A stretch of DNA of 64,000 bases from Jiella avicenniae (GTDB lineage: Bacteria; Pseudomonadota; Alphaproteobacteria; Rhizobiales; Rhizobiaceae): positions 1 through 64,000 of the forward strand of contig NZ_JAJUWU010000027.1 in assembly GCF_021390325.1 (NCBI RefSeq), given 5' to 3'. The position numbers and the translations under genes were made by a program. The notes beneath the pieces are model-generated. The model had not been told where the DNA came from and ran no database searches. It saw only the letters and a program-made list of their open reading frames with translations. Below, one piece after another: positions 8,601-17,299 of the stretch (positions are counted from its first letter, which is position 1; every line of letters begins with the position of its first letter).

Positions 8601-10145
8601 ATGAAGGACGAGGGCCAGGCAGAGGTGATCGCCTTCCTGAAGACCGGCGGCCTTCTCGGGGATCCGGACGCCGTCGCGGAGGTCACGACCCACATCTCGC
8701 ATCTCCTCCTCGGGCGAAAGACCGCGCTGAAGCTGAAGCGGGCGCTGAAACGCCCCTATGTCGATTTCTCGACGCCCGACCTCCGGCTTGCGGCGGCAGA
8801 GCGCGAGGTCGAGCTCAACCGGCGCACCGCGCCGCAGCTCTATCGTGGCGTCCGGCGCATCACCCGTGAGCCGTCCGGCGAACTGGCACTGGATGGCGGC
8901 GGCGATCTCGCCGACGTGGTGGTCGAAATGGCCCGCTTCGACGAGGAGACGCTGTTCGACCGCATGGCCGTCGCCGGCACGCTGACGAACGAGCTGATCG
9001 AGACCCTGGCGCGGCAGATCGCCGACTTCCATCGGGGCATCGAGGCTGCGCCGCGTAACGACGGCGCAGCGCATATGGCCGGCGTCCTCGACGTCAACGA
9101 GGCGGCGCTCGCCGGCGGCGACGTCTTCGCCGACGATGCGGTGGCGGCCTTCAACGGCCGCTTCCGCGAGAAGCATGCGGCACTTTCGGAACTCCTCGAC
9201 CGGCGCGGCCGTGCCGGCATGATCCGCCGCTGCCACGGCGACCTTCATCTCAAGAACGTCTGCCTCGTCGGTGGCGAGCCGACGATCTTCGACTGTCTGG
9301 AATTCGACGAGGATCTCGGCACCACCGATCTCCTCTACGATCTCGCCTTCCTGCTGATGGACCTTTGGCACCGCGATCTTCGCGATCACGCCAACCTCGT
9401 CCTCAACCGCTATCTCGATCTCACCGGCGACGAGGCCGGCCTGCCGCTGGTGCCGTATTTCATGGCGGTCCGGGCGGCGGTGCGTGCCCATGTGGCGGCG
9501 ACGGTCGCGGCGGACATGGACGAGGGCGCCGAGGAAAAGCGGGCCGAGGCGACGAACTATTTCGACCTCGCGTCCCGCCTTCTGGACGAGAGGGCGCCGC
9601 TCCTCGTCGCGGTCGGCGGGCTGTCCGGCTCCGGCAAGTCGACGGTCGCACGGATGATCGCACCACGGATCGGTCCGGCGCCGGGCGCGCGGACGCTGTC
9701 GAGCGACCGGCTGCGCAAGGCGCGCTACGGGGTGTCTCCTCAGACCCGGCTGGGCGCGGACGCCTATGCGTCGGCGGTGACGGCGGCCGTCTACCGCGAC
9801 CTTTCCGAACGGGCTGGCGCAATCGTTTCTCTGGGGCATGCCGCCGTCGCCGACGCGACCTTTTCGACGTCAGAGGAACGCGCGGCGATCGAGGCGGCCG
9901 CCAAGCAGGCGGGCGTCCCGTTTCGCGGCATCTGGCTCGACGTTCCGGCGGACGAACTCGTTCGCCGCGTGGGTTCGAGGTCCGGCGATCCGTCCGACGC
10001 GACGCCCGAGATCGTCCGCCGCCAGATCGCGAACACCACCGGGGCGATCGGATGGGCGGTCATCGATGGCGAGGGCACGGCCGCTTCGGTGCGCGATCGT
10101 GTTCTGGCAATGCTGGAAGAAACGCGCGACGAATCCACCCCGTGA
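8601..10145 (+). CDS. Two-domain kinase: APH-like phosphotransferase fused to a P-loop (zeta/AAA-type) kinase
   Basis: 514 residues. The N-terminal domain (about 1-320) is of the aminoglycoside-phosphotransferase type, with the catalytic loop CHGDLHLKN around residue 211 and the metal-binding FDCLEFDEDLG around 229. The C-terminal domain (about 330-514) is a P-loop kinase with Walker A GGLSGSGKST near residue 340. This corresponds to the widespread uncharacterised COG2187+COG0645 fusion. Start at 8601 has GAGGGAG upstream. It is divergent from the cytochrome gene. Substrate unknown; antibiotic resistance should not be assumed from the APH fold. Confidence 0.88.
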   Translation: MKDEGQAEVIAFLKTGGLLGDPDAVAEVTTHISHLLLGRKTALKLKRALKRPYVDFSTPDLRLAAAEREVELNRRTAPQLYRGVRRITREPSGELALDGGGDLADVVVEMARFDEETLFDRMAVAGTLTNELIETLARQIADFHRGIEAAPRNDGAAHMAGVLDVNEAALAGGDVFADDAVAAFNGRFREKHAALSELLDRRGRAGMIRRCHGDLHLKNVCLVGGEPTIFDCLEFDEDLGTTDLLYDLAFLLMDLWHRDLRDHANLVLNRYLDLTGDEAGLPLVPYFMAVRAAVRAHVAATVAADMDEGAEEKRAEATNYFDLASRLLDERAPLLVAVGGLSGSGKSTVARMIAPRIGPAPGARTLSSDRLRKARYGVSPQTRLGADAYASAVTAAVYRDLSERAGAIVSLGHAAVADATFSTSEERAAIEAAAKQAGVPFRGIWLDVPADELVRRVGSRSGDPSDATPEIVRRQIANTTGAIGWAVIDGEGTAASVRDRVLAMLEETRDESTP

Positions 10146-10317
10146 ACGCGCCGCCGCGATCCGGCACGAGCCGGCGGAACTTCGAGTTTCCCAAGAAAAA
10201 CTTCGTGGACGATCCACTTTGAGACGCTGGGTCATGGACTTTTCGTTCCGGCTGCTGGAATCGCCATTGCGGTCGACCTCGCGCTGGGCGAGGTCTGCGA
10301 TGACGGAAAGGCGATCG

Positions 10318-10806
10318 ATGAAGAAATTCATGGGGATGGGTCTGGTCGCGTTCGGCCTTCTGGCCGGTTGCACGACGACGGAGGAAGCCAACCAGGCGAT
10401 CCAGGGCCGCTGGATCGGCCAGCCGAGCGACGCCTTCTTCTCGCAATACGGCCCGCCTTCCAGCGAGTTCCCGCTCAACAGCGGCGGCACCGTCTACACC
10501 TGGCGTGGTGGCGAGACGTCGCGCACCGTCTCGGCCCAGTACCGGGACATGACCAAGCAGGAGCGAGAATACGAAGAGAAGCGCCGCGGTTCGACGATCA
10601 TCAACATCGGCGGCAACATGGCGATGGACGCGACGCCGCCGGGCAAGGTGCTGCTCGCACCATCCCGCACCGAAGAACTCGGCTGCGAGGCGCAGATCTC
10701 CACCAATCCCGCCGGGATCATCACCAATATCCGCACCAGCCGCGACACCGACGGCGAGGGCTTCAGCTTCTCGCGCTGCGCCGAGGTCTTCGGCGTCACC
10801 AGCTGA
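10318..10806 (+). CDS. Small outer-envelope lipoprotein, function unknown
   Basis: 162 residues. Lipobox LLAGC with C18 as the lipidated cysteine after a short signal peptide. The mature part begins with TTTEEANQAIQGRWIG and a WIGQPSDAFFSQYGPP stretch, which resembles the small lipoproteins with a repeated substrate-like beta fold common in rhizobia. Only two more cysteines occur (in LGCEAQ and SRCAEV) and they may form a disulfide. GGAAAGG lies upstream of the start. The palindromic repeat copy A begins directly after its stop codon. Confidence 0.8.
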   Translation: MKKFMGMGLVAFGLLAGCTTTEEANQAIQGRWIGQPSDAFFSQYGPPSSEFPLNSGGTVYTWRGGETSRTVSAQYRDMTKQEREYEEKRRGSTIINIGGNMAMDATPPGKVLLAPSRTEELGCEAQISTNPAGIITNIRTSRDTDGEGFSFSRCAEVFGVTS

Positions 10807-10903
10807 GCATGATCCCGAAAGGTGGGAACCGGCTTTCGGGAAAGATCATGCTCCAACAGGAAGGTCGAGCGGAAGGGTGAGCGAAGCTCGTCTCATGCCG
10901 CTC
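10807..10903 (+). repeat. Composite palindromic repeat, copy A (RIME-like)
   Basis: Begins at the base after the lipoprotein stop. It contains the dyad GCATGATCCCGAAA ... TTTCGGGAAAGATCATGC (10807-10851), followed by a second block with GAGCGGAAGGGTGAGCGAAG. The reverse complement of 12592-12687 matches it almost base for base over its whole length. The dyad resembles the intergenic palindromes frequent in rhizobial genomes. The hairpin could also end lipoprotein transcription. Confidence 0.85.
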
Positions 10904-10985
10904 TCACGGGGAAGGCTGGCGTTTCGGCCGGTTGACGGGTAGGGCGGAGCGAAACAGACTGTCCGCCTCACCCGAAGGATGCCCG

Positions 10986-11399
10986 ATGACCCGCGCCGAC
11001 ACCGAAGCCCTGATCCGCCGCTATCTCGACGCCTTCAATGCGGGCGACGTCGACACGATGCTTGAGTTGCTCGACGAGGACGTCGCCCACGACGTCAACG
11101 AGGGCGGCCGGGAGATCGGCCGGGAGGGCTTCCGCCGCTTCATGGCGACGATGCACCGCCACTATGACGAGACGCTCGCCGACATCGTCGTCTTCGCCTC
11201 CGAAGACGGGACGCGGGCCGCCGCCGAGTTCACCGTGCGCGGGCGCTACCGCGAGACGGCGCCCGGCCTGCCGGAAGCCTCGAACCAGGCCTATTCGATC
11301 CCGGCCGGCCAGTTCTTCTCGCTCGAGGACGGCCGCATCACCCGCGTCACCACCTATTACAACCTCGCCGCCTGGATCGCGGCGGTCTCGAAGGCTTGA
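10986..11399 (+). CDS. NTF2/SnoaL-like family protein (ketosteroid-isomerase fold)
   Basis: 137 residues. The opening (EALIRRYLDAFNAGDVDTMLELLDEDVAHDVN) is the standard NTF2-like cone-fold N-terminus, and the C-terminal strand DGRITRVTTYYN closes the fold. Start at 10986 has GAAGGAT about 8 bases upstream. The stop overlaps a possible TTG of the following acetyltransferase gene and the two reading frames are directly adjacent, so they are probably one operon. Ligand or reaction unknown: the fold covers isomerases, hydrolases and non-enzymes. Confidence 0.85.
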   Translation: MTRADTEALIRRYLDAFNAGDVDTMLELLDEDVAHDVNEGGREIGREGFRRFMATMHRHYDETLADIVVFASEDGTRAAAEFTVRGRYRETAPGLPEASNQAYSIPAGQFFSLEDGRITRVTTYYNLAAWIAAVSKA

Positions 11400-11413
11400 G
11401 CGGCGAAGGCGGC

Positions 11414-12022
11414 ATGGCGGAGACGACCGGCGGGCTTTCCTTCGACGTGCTTTCGGGCGAGGCGATCGCGAGCGTCCTCGACGATCTCGCTCGGCTGCGC
11501 ATCGTCGTCTTTGGGGCCTATCCCTATCTCTACGACGGCGACGAGGCCTATGAGCGGACCTATCTCGCCTCCTATGCGAGATCGCCCGGCACCATGGTGG
11601 TGATCGCCAGGACCGGCGAGGGCGAGATCGTCGGCGCCGCGACGGCAGCACCGCTCGGCGACCACCAGCCGCAGCTTGCGAAGGCCTTCCGGGACAACGG
11701 CGTCGATCCGGCAGAGGTGTTCTATCTCGGCGAGTCGGTGCTCCTGCCGGACTATCGGGGCAGGGGCGCCGGCCACCGCTTCTTCGATGGGCGGGAGGAG
11801 GCGGGGCGCCGTCAGGGCTTCGGTGTCGCGGCCTTCTGCGGTGTCGTTCGGCCTTCGGATCACCCCGCGAGGCCGGAAGGCTATGTACCGCTCGACGGCT
11901 TCTGGAAAAAGCGCGGATACGAGCGGATCGACGGCCTCGTCTCCTCGATGCGCTGGCGCGACGTCGGCGAAGCGGACGAGACGGACAAGCCGATGCAGTT
12001 CTGGATACGCCGATTGAATTGA
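11414..12022 (+). CDS. GNAT-family N-acetyltransferase
   Basis: 202 residues from ATG 11414, which has GAAGG close upstream; a TTG at 11396 overlapping the previous stop would add six residues. The acetyl-CoA-binding motif A is VLLPDYRGRGAGHRFFDG (RGRGAG being the Q/R-x2-G-x-G/A loop). The C-terminal part (FWKKRGYERIDGLVSSMRWRDV) is typical of uncharacterised rhizobial GNAT proteins. Acceptor substrate unknown. It follows the NTF2-like gene with 14 bases between the stop and the chosen start. Confidence 0.87.
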   Translation: MAETTGGLSFDVLSGEAIASVLDDLARLRIVVFGAYPYLYDGDEAYERTYLASYARSPGTMVVIARTGEGEIVGAATAAPLGDHQPQLAKAFRDNGVDPAEVFYLGESVLLPDYRGRGAGHRFFDGREEAGRRQGFGVAAFCGVVRPSDHPARPEGYVPLDGFWKKRGYERIDGLVSSMRWRDVGEADETDKPMQFWIRRLN

Positions 12023-12202
12023 TGAAGCAAACGTCTCTTCGGCCCCAGGTTCAGCTGTCTCCTCGCCGCCTATCTTCCCATGCGTCATAGTCTGAATGCG
12101 ACATGAATGTCGCCTTCCGTCACGGTTCAGCGGCCCCCTGGCATCTTCACATCATCGGCGGACGAAAACCGCCGAGATACCGAAGCCCAAGGAGAAGCCC
12201 CG

Positions 12203-12544
12203 ATGTTCCAGAAATTCGCCAAGACCCTCTGCCTCGTCGCCGCTCTCGGTGCCGCCGGCGTCGCCGCTCCGACCGCTGCTTCGGCCGCCGACTATCGCGC
12301 CACCATCACGATCGGCAACGGCGGCGTCGAACTCGTCCGCCATCGCGGCCACGGCCGGCATTGGAACCGCGGCACCTGCACGCCGCGCCACGCGCTGCGC
12401 AAGGCCCGGCATTTCGGCGTCCGCCACGCCCATATCCGCGGCGTCAACCGCCGTTCCATCACCGTCGCCGGTCGCAAGCATCGTAGTCATACGCTGGTGC
12501 GCTTCGCCCGCGTCCGCGGTTGCCCGGTCATCGGCTACCGCTGA
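12203..12544 (+). CDS. Small secreted basic protein, His/Arg-rich, function unknown
   Basis: 113 residues. Clear signal peptide (hydrophobic residues 9-22, cleavage near ASA-AD). The mature ~85 residues are strongly basic with many His and Arg (for example RHRGHGRHWNRGTC) and contain two cysteines that could pair. AAGGAG lies about 8 bases upstream of the ATG. No family recognised. The composition suggests binding to an anionic polymer, metal or heme, but this is inference only. Confidence 0.72.
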   Translation: MFQKFAKTLCLVAALGAAGVAAPTAASAADYRATITIGNGGVELVRHRGHGRHWNRGTCTPRHALRKARHFGVRHAHIRGVNRRSITVAGRKHRSHTLVRFARVRGCPVIGYR

Positions 12545-12591
12545 ACGATCGGCTCCCGTCCTTCATGCGCCGGTCCGCCTCGGCTCTTCTG

Positions 12592-12687
12592 GAGCGGAAT
12601 GAGATGAGCTTCGCTCACCCTTCCGCTCCATCTCCTCGCTGGAGCAGGATCTTTCCCGAAAGCAGGTTCCGACATTCGGGATCATGC
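12592..12687 (-). repeat. Composite palindromic repeat, copy B (inverted relative to copy A)
   Basis: On the minus strand it reads GCATGATCCCGAATGTCGG ... GGGAAAGATCCTGCTCC ... GGAGCGGAAGGGTGAGCGAAG, closely matching copy A at 10807-10903. It lies between the small secreted protein gene and the convergent deacetylase-family gene. Together the copies form an inverted pair about 1.7 kb apart. Confidence 0.85.
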
Positions 12688-12718
12688 TGCGAAAGCCCGG
12701 ACGGATCGGCGCGAAGCG

Positions 12719-13795
12719 TCAGCCCCCGCTGGCGTCCATGAAGGCCGAGACGAAGGCCGGCGCGGCCTCGGAGACGGCGGTCAGCGAATAGCCACCCTCC
12801 TGGACGATGACGGTGGGCAGCTTCAGCCGGCCGAGGATTTCGCCGGCGCGCGGATAGGCCTCGCTGGTCACGGCGAGCTTCGACAAGGGGTCGTTCTGGT
12901 GGGCGTCCCACCCGGCCGAGACCACCACCGCCTCGGCGCCGAATTCGACGGCACGTTGCGCAAGCGTTTCGACAGCCCCGAGGAACACGTCGTCTCCCGA
13001 GCCGAAGGCGAGCGGCAGGTTGAGGTTCGCGCCTTCCCCCGCGCCGACGCCGGTCTCGTCGCCATAGCCGAGGAAATGCGGGTAGTAGGCCGACGGATCG
13101 GTGTGGACCGAGCCGAAGAACACGTCGCCGCGTGCATAGAAGATCGTCTGCGTGCCGTCGCCGTGATGGGTGTCGAAGTCGAGGATCGCCACCTTGCCGA
13201 ACCGCTCGCGCAGAAGCTCGGCGGCGATGGCGGCGTTGTTGAGGAAGCAGAAGCCCGAGGAGCGGTCCGGATAGGCGTGGTGGCCGGGCGGGCGGCAGAG
13301 CGCGAAGGCGCTGGTTTCGCCCGAAAGCATGGTCCGGGTCGCCGCGATCGCGCTCGCCGCCGAGGCGAAGGCGGCGGCCGCCGTCCCTTCGGTCATCGCG
13401 CAGGAGAGATCGCCGACATACCAGCCGGTCTGGCCGATGATGCCGGTGGTGCGCGGCGCAGGCCGGGCGCCGGAGGCGAGCGGCGAGGGCGCATAGGGCC
13501 GGTCGGCGGCGAAATAGGGATGGACGTTCGGAATGACCTCCGGCCCGGCATTCGGCAGGGCCTGGAACCGCTCGAAGGCGGTTTGGAGGAAATCCAGATA
13601 GTGCCCCGGATGCACCCGCTCGATCGCCGCACGATCCGCCGCCGCCGGTTCGTCGGCCACGAGCCCCAGCCGCGCCAGGCTCGCGATCAGCGTTTCCGCC
13701 CGGTTCGGGTTCTCCAGCGGCCGCACGAGCTTGCCATGCACGCCGTATTGGGTCGGTTGGTGATCCAGCTGCGTCCTGGAGAAGAAGACCTTCAT
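12719..13795 (-). CDS. Histone-deacetylase-fold amidohydrolase (acetylpolyamine amidohydrolase-like)
   Basis: 358 residues. Zn-dependent deacetylase of the HDAC/AcuC/acetylpolyamine amidohydrolase superfamily. The catalytic His pair is H172-H173 in RPPGHHAYPD, and the zinc site includes D208 and H210 in LDFDTHHGDG. The GGYS motif near the C-terminus (IVQEGGYSLT) carries the family pattern. The N-terminus KVFFSRTQLDHQP is that of the acetylpolyamine amidohydrolase branch rather than AcuC. Start at 13795. Likely removes acetyl groups from polyamines or other small amines; the substrate is inferred from the branch. Confidence 0.88.
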   Translation of the reverse strand: MKVFFSRTQLDHQPTQYGVHGKLVRPLENPNRAETLIASLARLGLVADEPAAADRAAIERVHPGHYLDFLQTAFERFQALPNAGPEVIPNVHPYFAADRPYAPSPLASGARPAPRTTGIIGQTGWYVGDLSCAMTEGTAAAAFASAASAIAATRTMLSGETSAFALCRPPGHHAYPDRSSGFCFLNNAAIAAELLRERFGKVAILDFDTHHGDGTQTIFYARGDVFFGSVHTDPSAYYPHFLGYGDETGVGAGEGANLNLPLAFGSGDDVFLGAVETLAQRAVEFGAEAVVVSAGWDAHQNDPLSKLAVTSEAYPRAGEILGRLKLPTVIVQEGGYSLTAVSEAAPAFVSAFMDASGG

Positions 13796-14068
13796 CGCTT
13801 GCCTCGTTCGATCCCGCGTCCGACGCCGCTCGGGCAGGAGCAGCGTCTTCTTTCGGGGGAATAGGCCATTCGGCCCGGCTTGTCGTCCCGCTTTCCGGCC
13901 TTCGATGCGCGATGCTGCGAAACCTCGGGAGATCGGGAGCCTTCACGCTTTCTCGGCCGTCATTGCAGCTTGCGCCTTCGGCCGGCCGGGACTAGGTTCG
14001 CGCCGTTTGTCAAGGTGCCCGGAACGAGTCCGGCGCCGCGTCTCATCTGATCATCATCGGAGACCTGA

Positions 14069-15274
<1,206 letters not shown>

Positions 15275-15303
15275 CCATCCACTGCCCGGATCAAGACGGC
15301 GGA

Positions 15304-15332
15304 GCGGGCGGTCCCATGGGCCGCCCGCTTTT
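15304..15332 (+). terminator. Rho-independent terminator of aatA
   Basis: GCGGGCGG-TCCCATGGG-CCGCCCGC is a perfect 8-bp stem followed by TTTT and a T-rich stretch, 30 bases after the aatA stop. Confidence 0.85.
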
Positions 15333-15438
15333 CGTTTGCCCGTAACGCCCGCATCGCGGCCGTCCGACGCGCCCCCCGGAACAAGCGCGGCGGTCTTGCC
15401 ACGGCGGCAGGAATGCAGGCTCTCGGCATGCGAAAGGC

Positions 15439-15547
15439 AAAAAAAAGCCGGGTCCAAAAGAACCCGGCCAATCGTGGTCTCGAAAGACCGTATGGGAGGA
15501 AACAGTCGGACGGATCGACTGGGAGGAGGTGCCGACGCATCCGACTG
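15439..15547 (-). ncRNA. Candidate trans-acting sRNA of the AbcR/alpha-r15 type
   Basis: About 108 bases on the minus strand forming three consecutive hairpins. Hairpin 1: arms CAGTCGGA/TCCGACTG (15540-15547 with 15503-15510) display a loop with CCTCCTCCCA (complement of 15520-15529). A single-stranded stretch follows with CCTCCCA (15493-15499). Hairpin 2 is GGTCT-TTCG-AGACC (15476-15489). Hairpin 3 is a GCCGGGT...ACCCGGC terminator (15447-15468) followed by eight T (15439-15446). AbcR sRNAs of rhizobia and Brucella are ~110 nt, have this three-hairpin plan, and use unpaired CUCCCA-type anti-Shine-Dalgarno motifs to repress ABC-transporter mRNAs. Their linkage to aatA in relatives is recalled knowledge. 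Strand and 5' end are inferred from the promoter-like site. Confidence 0.78.
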
Positions 15548-15552
15548 ACGCC

Positions 15553-15580
15553 AATCTAATTCGTCATACGAACAGATCAA
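15553..15580 (-). promoter_or_regulatory. Promoter-like site for the AbcR-like sRNA
   Basis: On the minus strand, TTGATC (15575-15580) and TAGATT (15553-15558) are separated by 16 bases, a reasonable housekeeping sigma factor arrangement. The predicted start falls about 6-7 bases further on, at the foot of the first hairpin. Confidence 0.55.
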
Positions 15581-15850
15581 ATGCCGAGCCGGCATGCCAG
15601 CCATGCATTTCGACGATAGCTGATTTCGATCGCTGACCTGAAATCGCACGGATTTTCGAAAACACTCGATAGAAATATTCTATCGAACGACCGCTTTCGT
15701 ATGCGTATCGTGCAGATCTTGCGTTGCGCGACCATCGGCGGCCGACCGCCTTACGCCGCTCGCGCCCGTCGGCATTAACCATCCGTCGCCTTCATTGCGG
15801 CCATCGAGCGAAATCGGCGGCGCGAGGCTTACGCCAGTCGAGGGAAAGTC

Positions 15851-15866
15851 TTAATCTCCTGTTAAC
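15851..15866 (+). promoter_or_regulatory. CtrA-type binding box (TTAA-N7-TTAAC)
   Basis: TTAA at 15851-15854 and TTAAC at 15862-15866 are separated by exactly seven bases, matching the full CtrA consensus of alphaproteobacteria. It lies 57 bases upstream of the start of the membrane protein at 15923, a normal position for a CtrA-controlled promoter. Binding is inferred. Confidence 0.6.
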
Positions 15867-15922
15867 GCAATGCGATGGGGCGACGACGCCTCGCCGTCAG
15901 TCCCTCCAGGAGTCCCGCGTTC

Positions 15923-17242
15923 ATGGGTGCATCGCAGTCTTACACCTTGCGGGGACAGGTCACGCGGCTCGACGCCACGACCCGGATCACCCTGTCGGTG
16001 TTGGCGCTGGCCAGCGGCGTCTATACCTATCTCGGCGTGCGCGAGCTTCTCGACGGCGACGAGACGACGGTCTTCCTCGGGGCCATCGTCTACTCTTCGG
16101 CCGTCTCCGTCGCCATCTACGCCTTCTGGTCCTATCTCATGCGTTTCATGCCGCATGTGCGCAGCGGCCGAGGCATGCTCTATCTCGCCATGGCGATCGG
16201 CTCGGCGATGATCATCGCCATGTCCTCCTGGCTGAACGCCTCGGCGCTTGCGGGGTCCGCGGCGCTCGAACAGCATCTCGCGGTTACAACCGAGGCCTAT
16301 CAGCAGAAGCTCACCGAGGCGCACGAAAACGCGCTGGCGGCACAGAGCCTCCTGCCGGACATTCAGCTCGCCTCCCAGCGCTTTGCCGGGCTTTCCGATC
16401 AGGAGGCCCGCTCGGGCGTCCTCACCGGGACGTCCGGGTCCGGGACGGTCGTCCAACTCCTGCGCCAGATGTCGAACCAGCTCTCCGGCCTCCAGGCGGA
16501 GATCGAAGGCTCGCGGCAGCAGGTCAAGACGCTGTTCGAACAGGGCGGCGAGCATCTGGCGACGATGCGCAAGCTCGTCTCTTCGCAAGGGCCGGTCGCC
16601 GAACGTTCCAACGCCTATGGCGAGGAGGCGGTGGCGCTCTCCGGCCTGCTCACCTCGCTCGAACAGACCTCCGTCGCCCCCGCCGTGCGCCGCGCCGCCG
16701 AAGATCTCGGCCGCAGCTTCATCGCGCCGATCTCCGACGGGACCGACGCCGATCTGCGCGATCGCCAAAGCCGCGTCGTCGGCACGATCGAGGCGGCGGT
16801 GAAGACCCAGAGCCAGGCCCTGGCGACCGCTGCCGACGAGATCCTCGCCCGGCCGAAGGTCGAGCCGTTGCGCTTCACGCCGCTTTCGGCGCCGGAGGCG
16901 GTCATCCGTTATGCCCGGGATTTCCTGCCATCCTGGGCCGGGGCGATTTCCATCGACCTTTTGCCGGCGGTGCTGATCTTCGTCCTGTGCATCGTCCAGG
17001 ACGTGATCCGCCGCGAGGAGGGCGAGGAGTTCGAGGTCGGCGACATGAGCGCCGGCGAAATGATGCGGGCGCTGCGCATCCAGAAGAAGCTGAAGGCCGC
17101 CGAGCGCTCCGACGATGGAGACGAGGCTGCCTCTGCGCCCTATTACGGCGAGATCTCCGGCCCGCCGCGCGAAGAGGACGACATCGTCCAGCGCAACCGG
17201 CCGGCGGGTGCGACGCCCTTCCCGAAGACCGCGGCACGATAG
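15923..17242 (+). CDS. Polytopic membrane protein with a large periplasmic coiled region, function unknown
   Basis: 439 residues. Three membrane segments near the N-terminus (roughly 22-42, 50-75 and 85-112), a ~220-residue segment rich in Ala/Gln/Glu that looks helical (for example NQLSGLQAEIEGSRQQVKT), then a fourth helix ISIDLLPAVLIFVLCIVQDVI and a charged C-terminal tail. Start 15923 chosen because AGGAG lies about 10 bases upstream. No named domain recognised; similar proteins occur in rhizobia as hypothetical genes. It is followed 57 bases later by a membrane-anchored ClpP-fold protein on the same strand, and preceded by a CtrA-type box, so a cell-cycle-linked envelope role is a reasonable guess. 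Confidence 0.78.
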   Translation: MGASQSYTLRGQVTRLDATTRITLSVLALASGVYTYLGVRELLDGDETTVFLGAIVYSSAVSVAIYAFWSYLMRFMPHVRSGRGMLYLAMAIGSAMIIAMSSWLNASALAGSAALEQHLAVTTEAYQQKLTEAHENALAAQSLLPDIQLASQRFAGLSDQEARSGVLTGTSGSGTVVQLLRQMSNQLSGLQAEIEGSRQQVKTLFEQGGEHLATMRKLVSSQGPVAERSNAYGEEAVALSGLLTSLEQTSVAPAVRRAAEDLGRSFIAPISDGTDADLRDRQSRVVGTIEAAVKTQSQALATAADEILARPKVEPLRFTPLSAPEAVIRYARDFLPSWAGAISIDLLPAVLIFVLCIVQDVIRREEGEEFEVGDMSAGEMMRALRIQKKLKAAERSDDGDEAASAPYYGEISGPPREEDDIVQRNRPAGATPFPKTAAR

Positions 17243-17299
17243 GGCGCGCGGGATGACGCAGCCACGCCGCGCGGCGGCCGTCGCAGAGGGAAGCGTTCG

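Noticed and set aside
8601-10145. Aminoglycoside resistance gene
   Set aside because: The APH fold is shared by many small-molecule kinases, and the fusion with a zeta-type kinase marks an uncharacterised housekeeping-like family.
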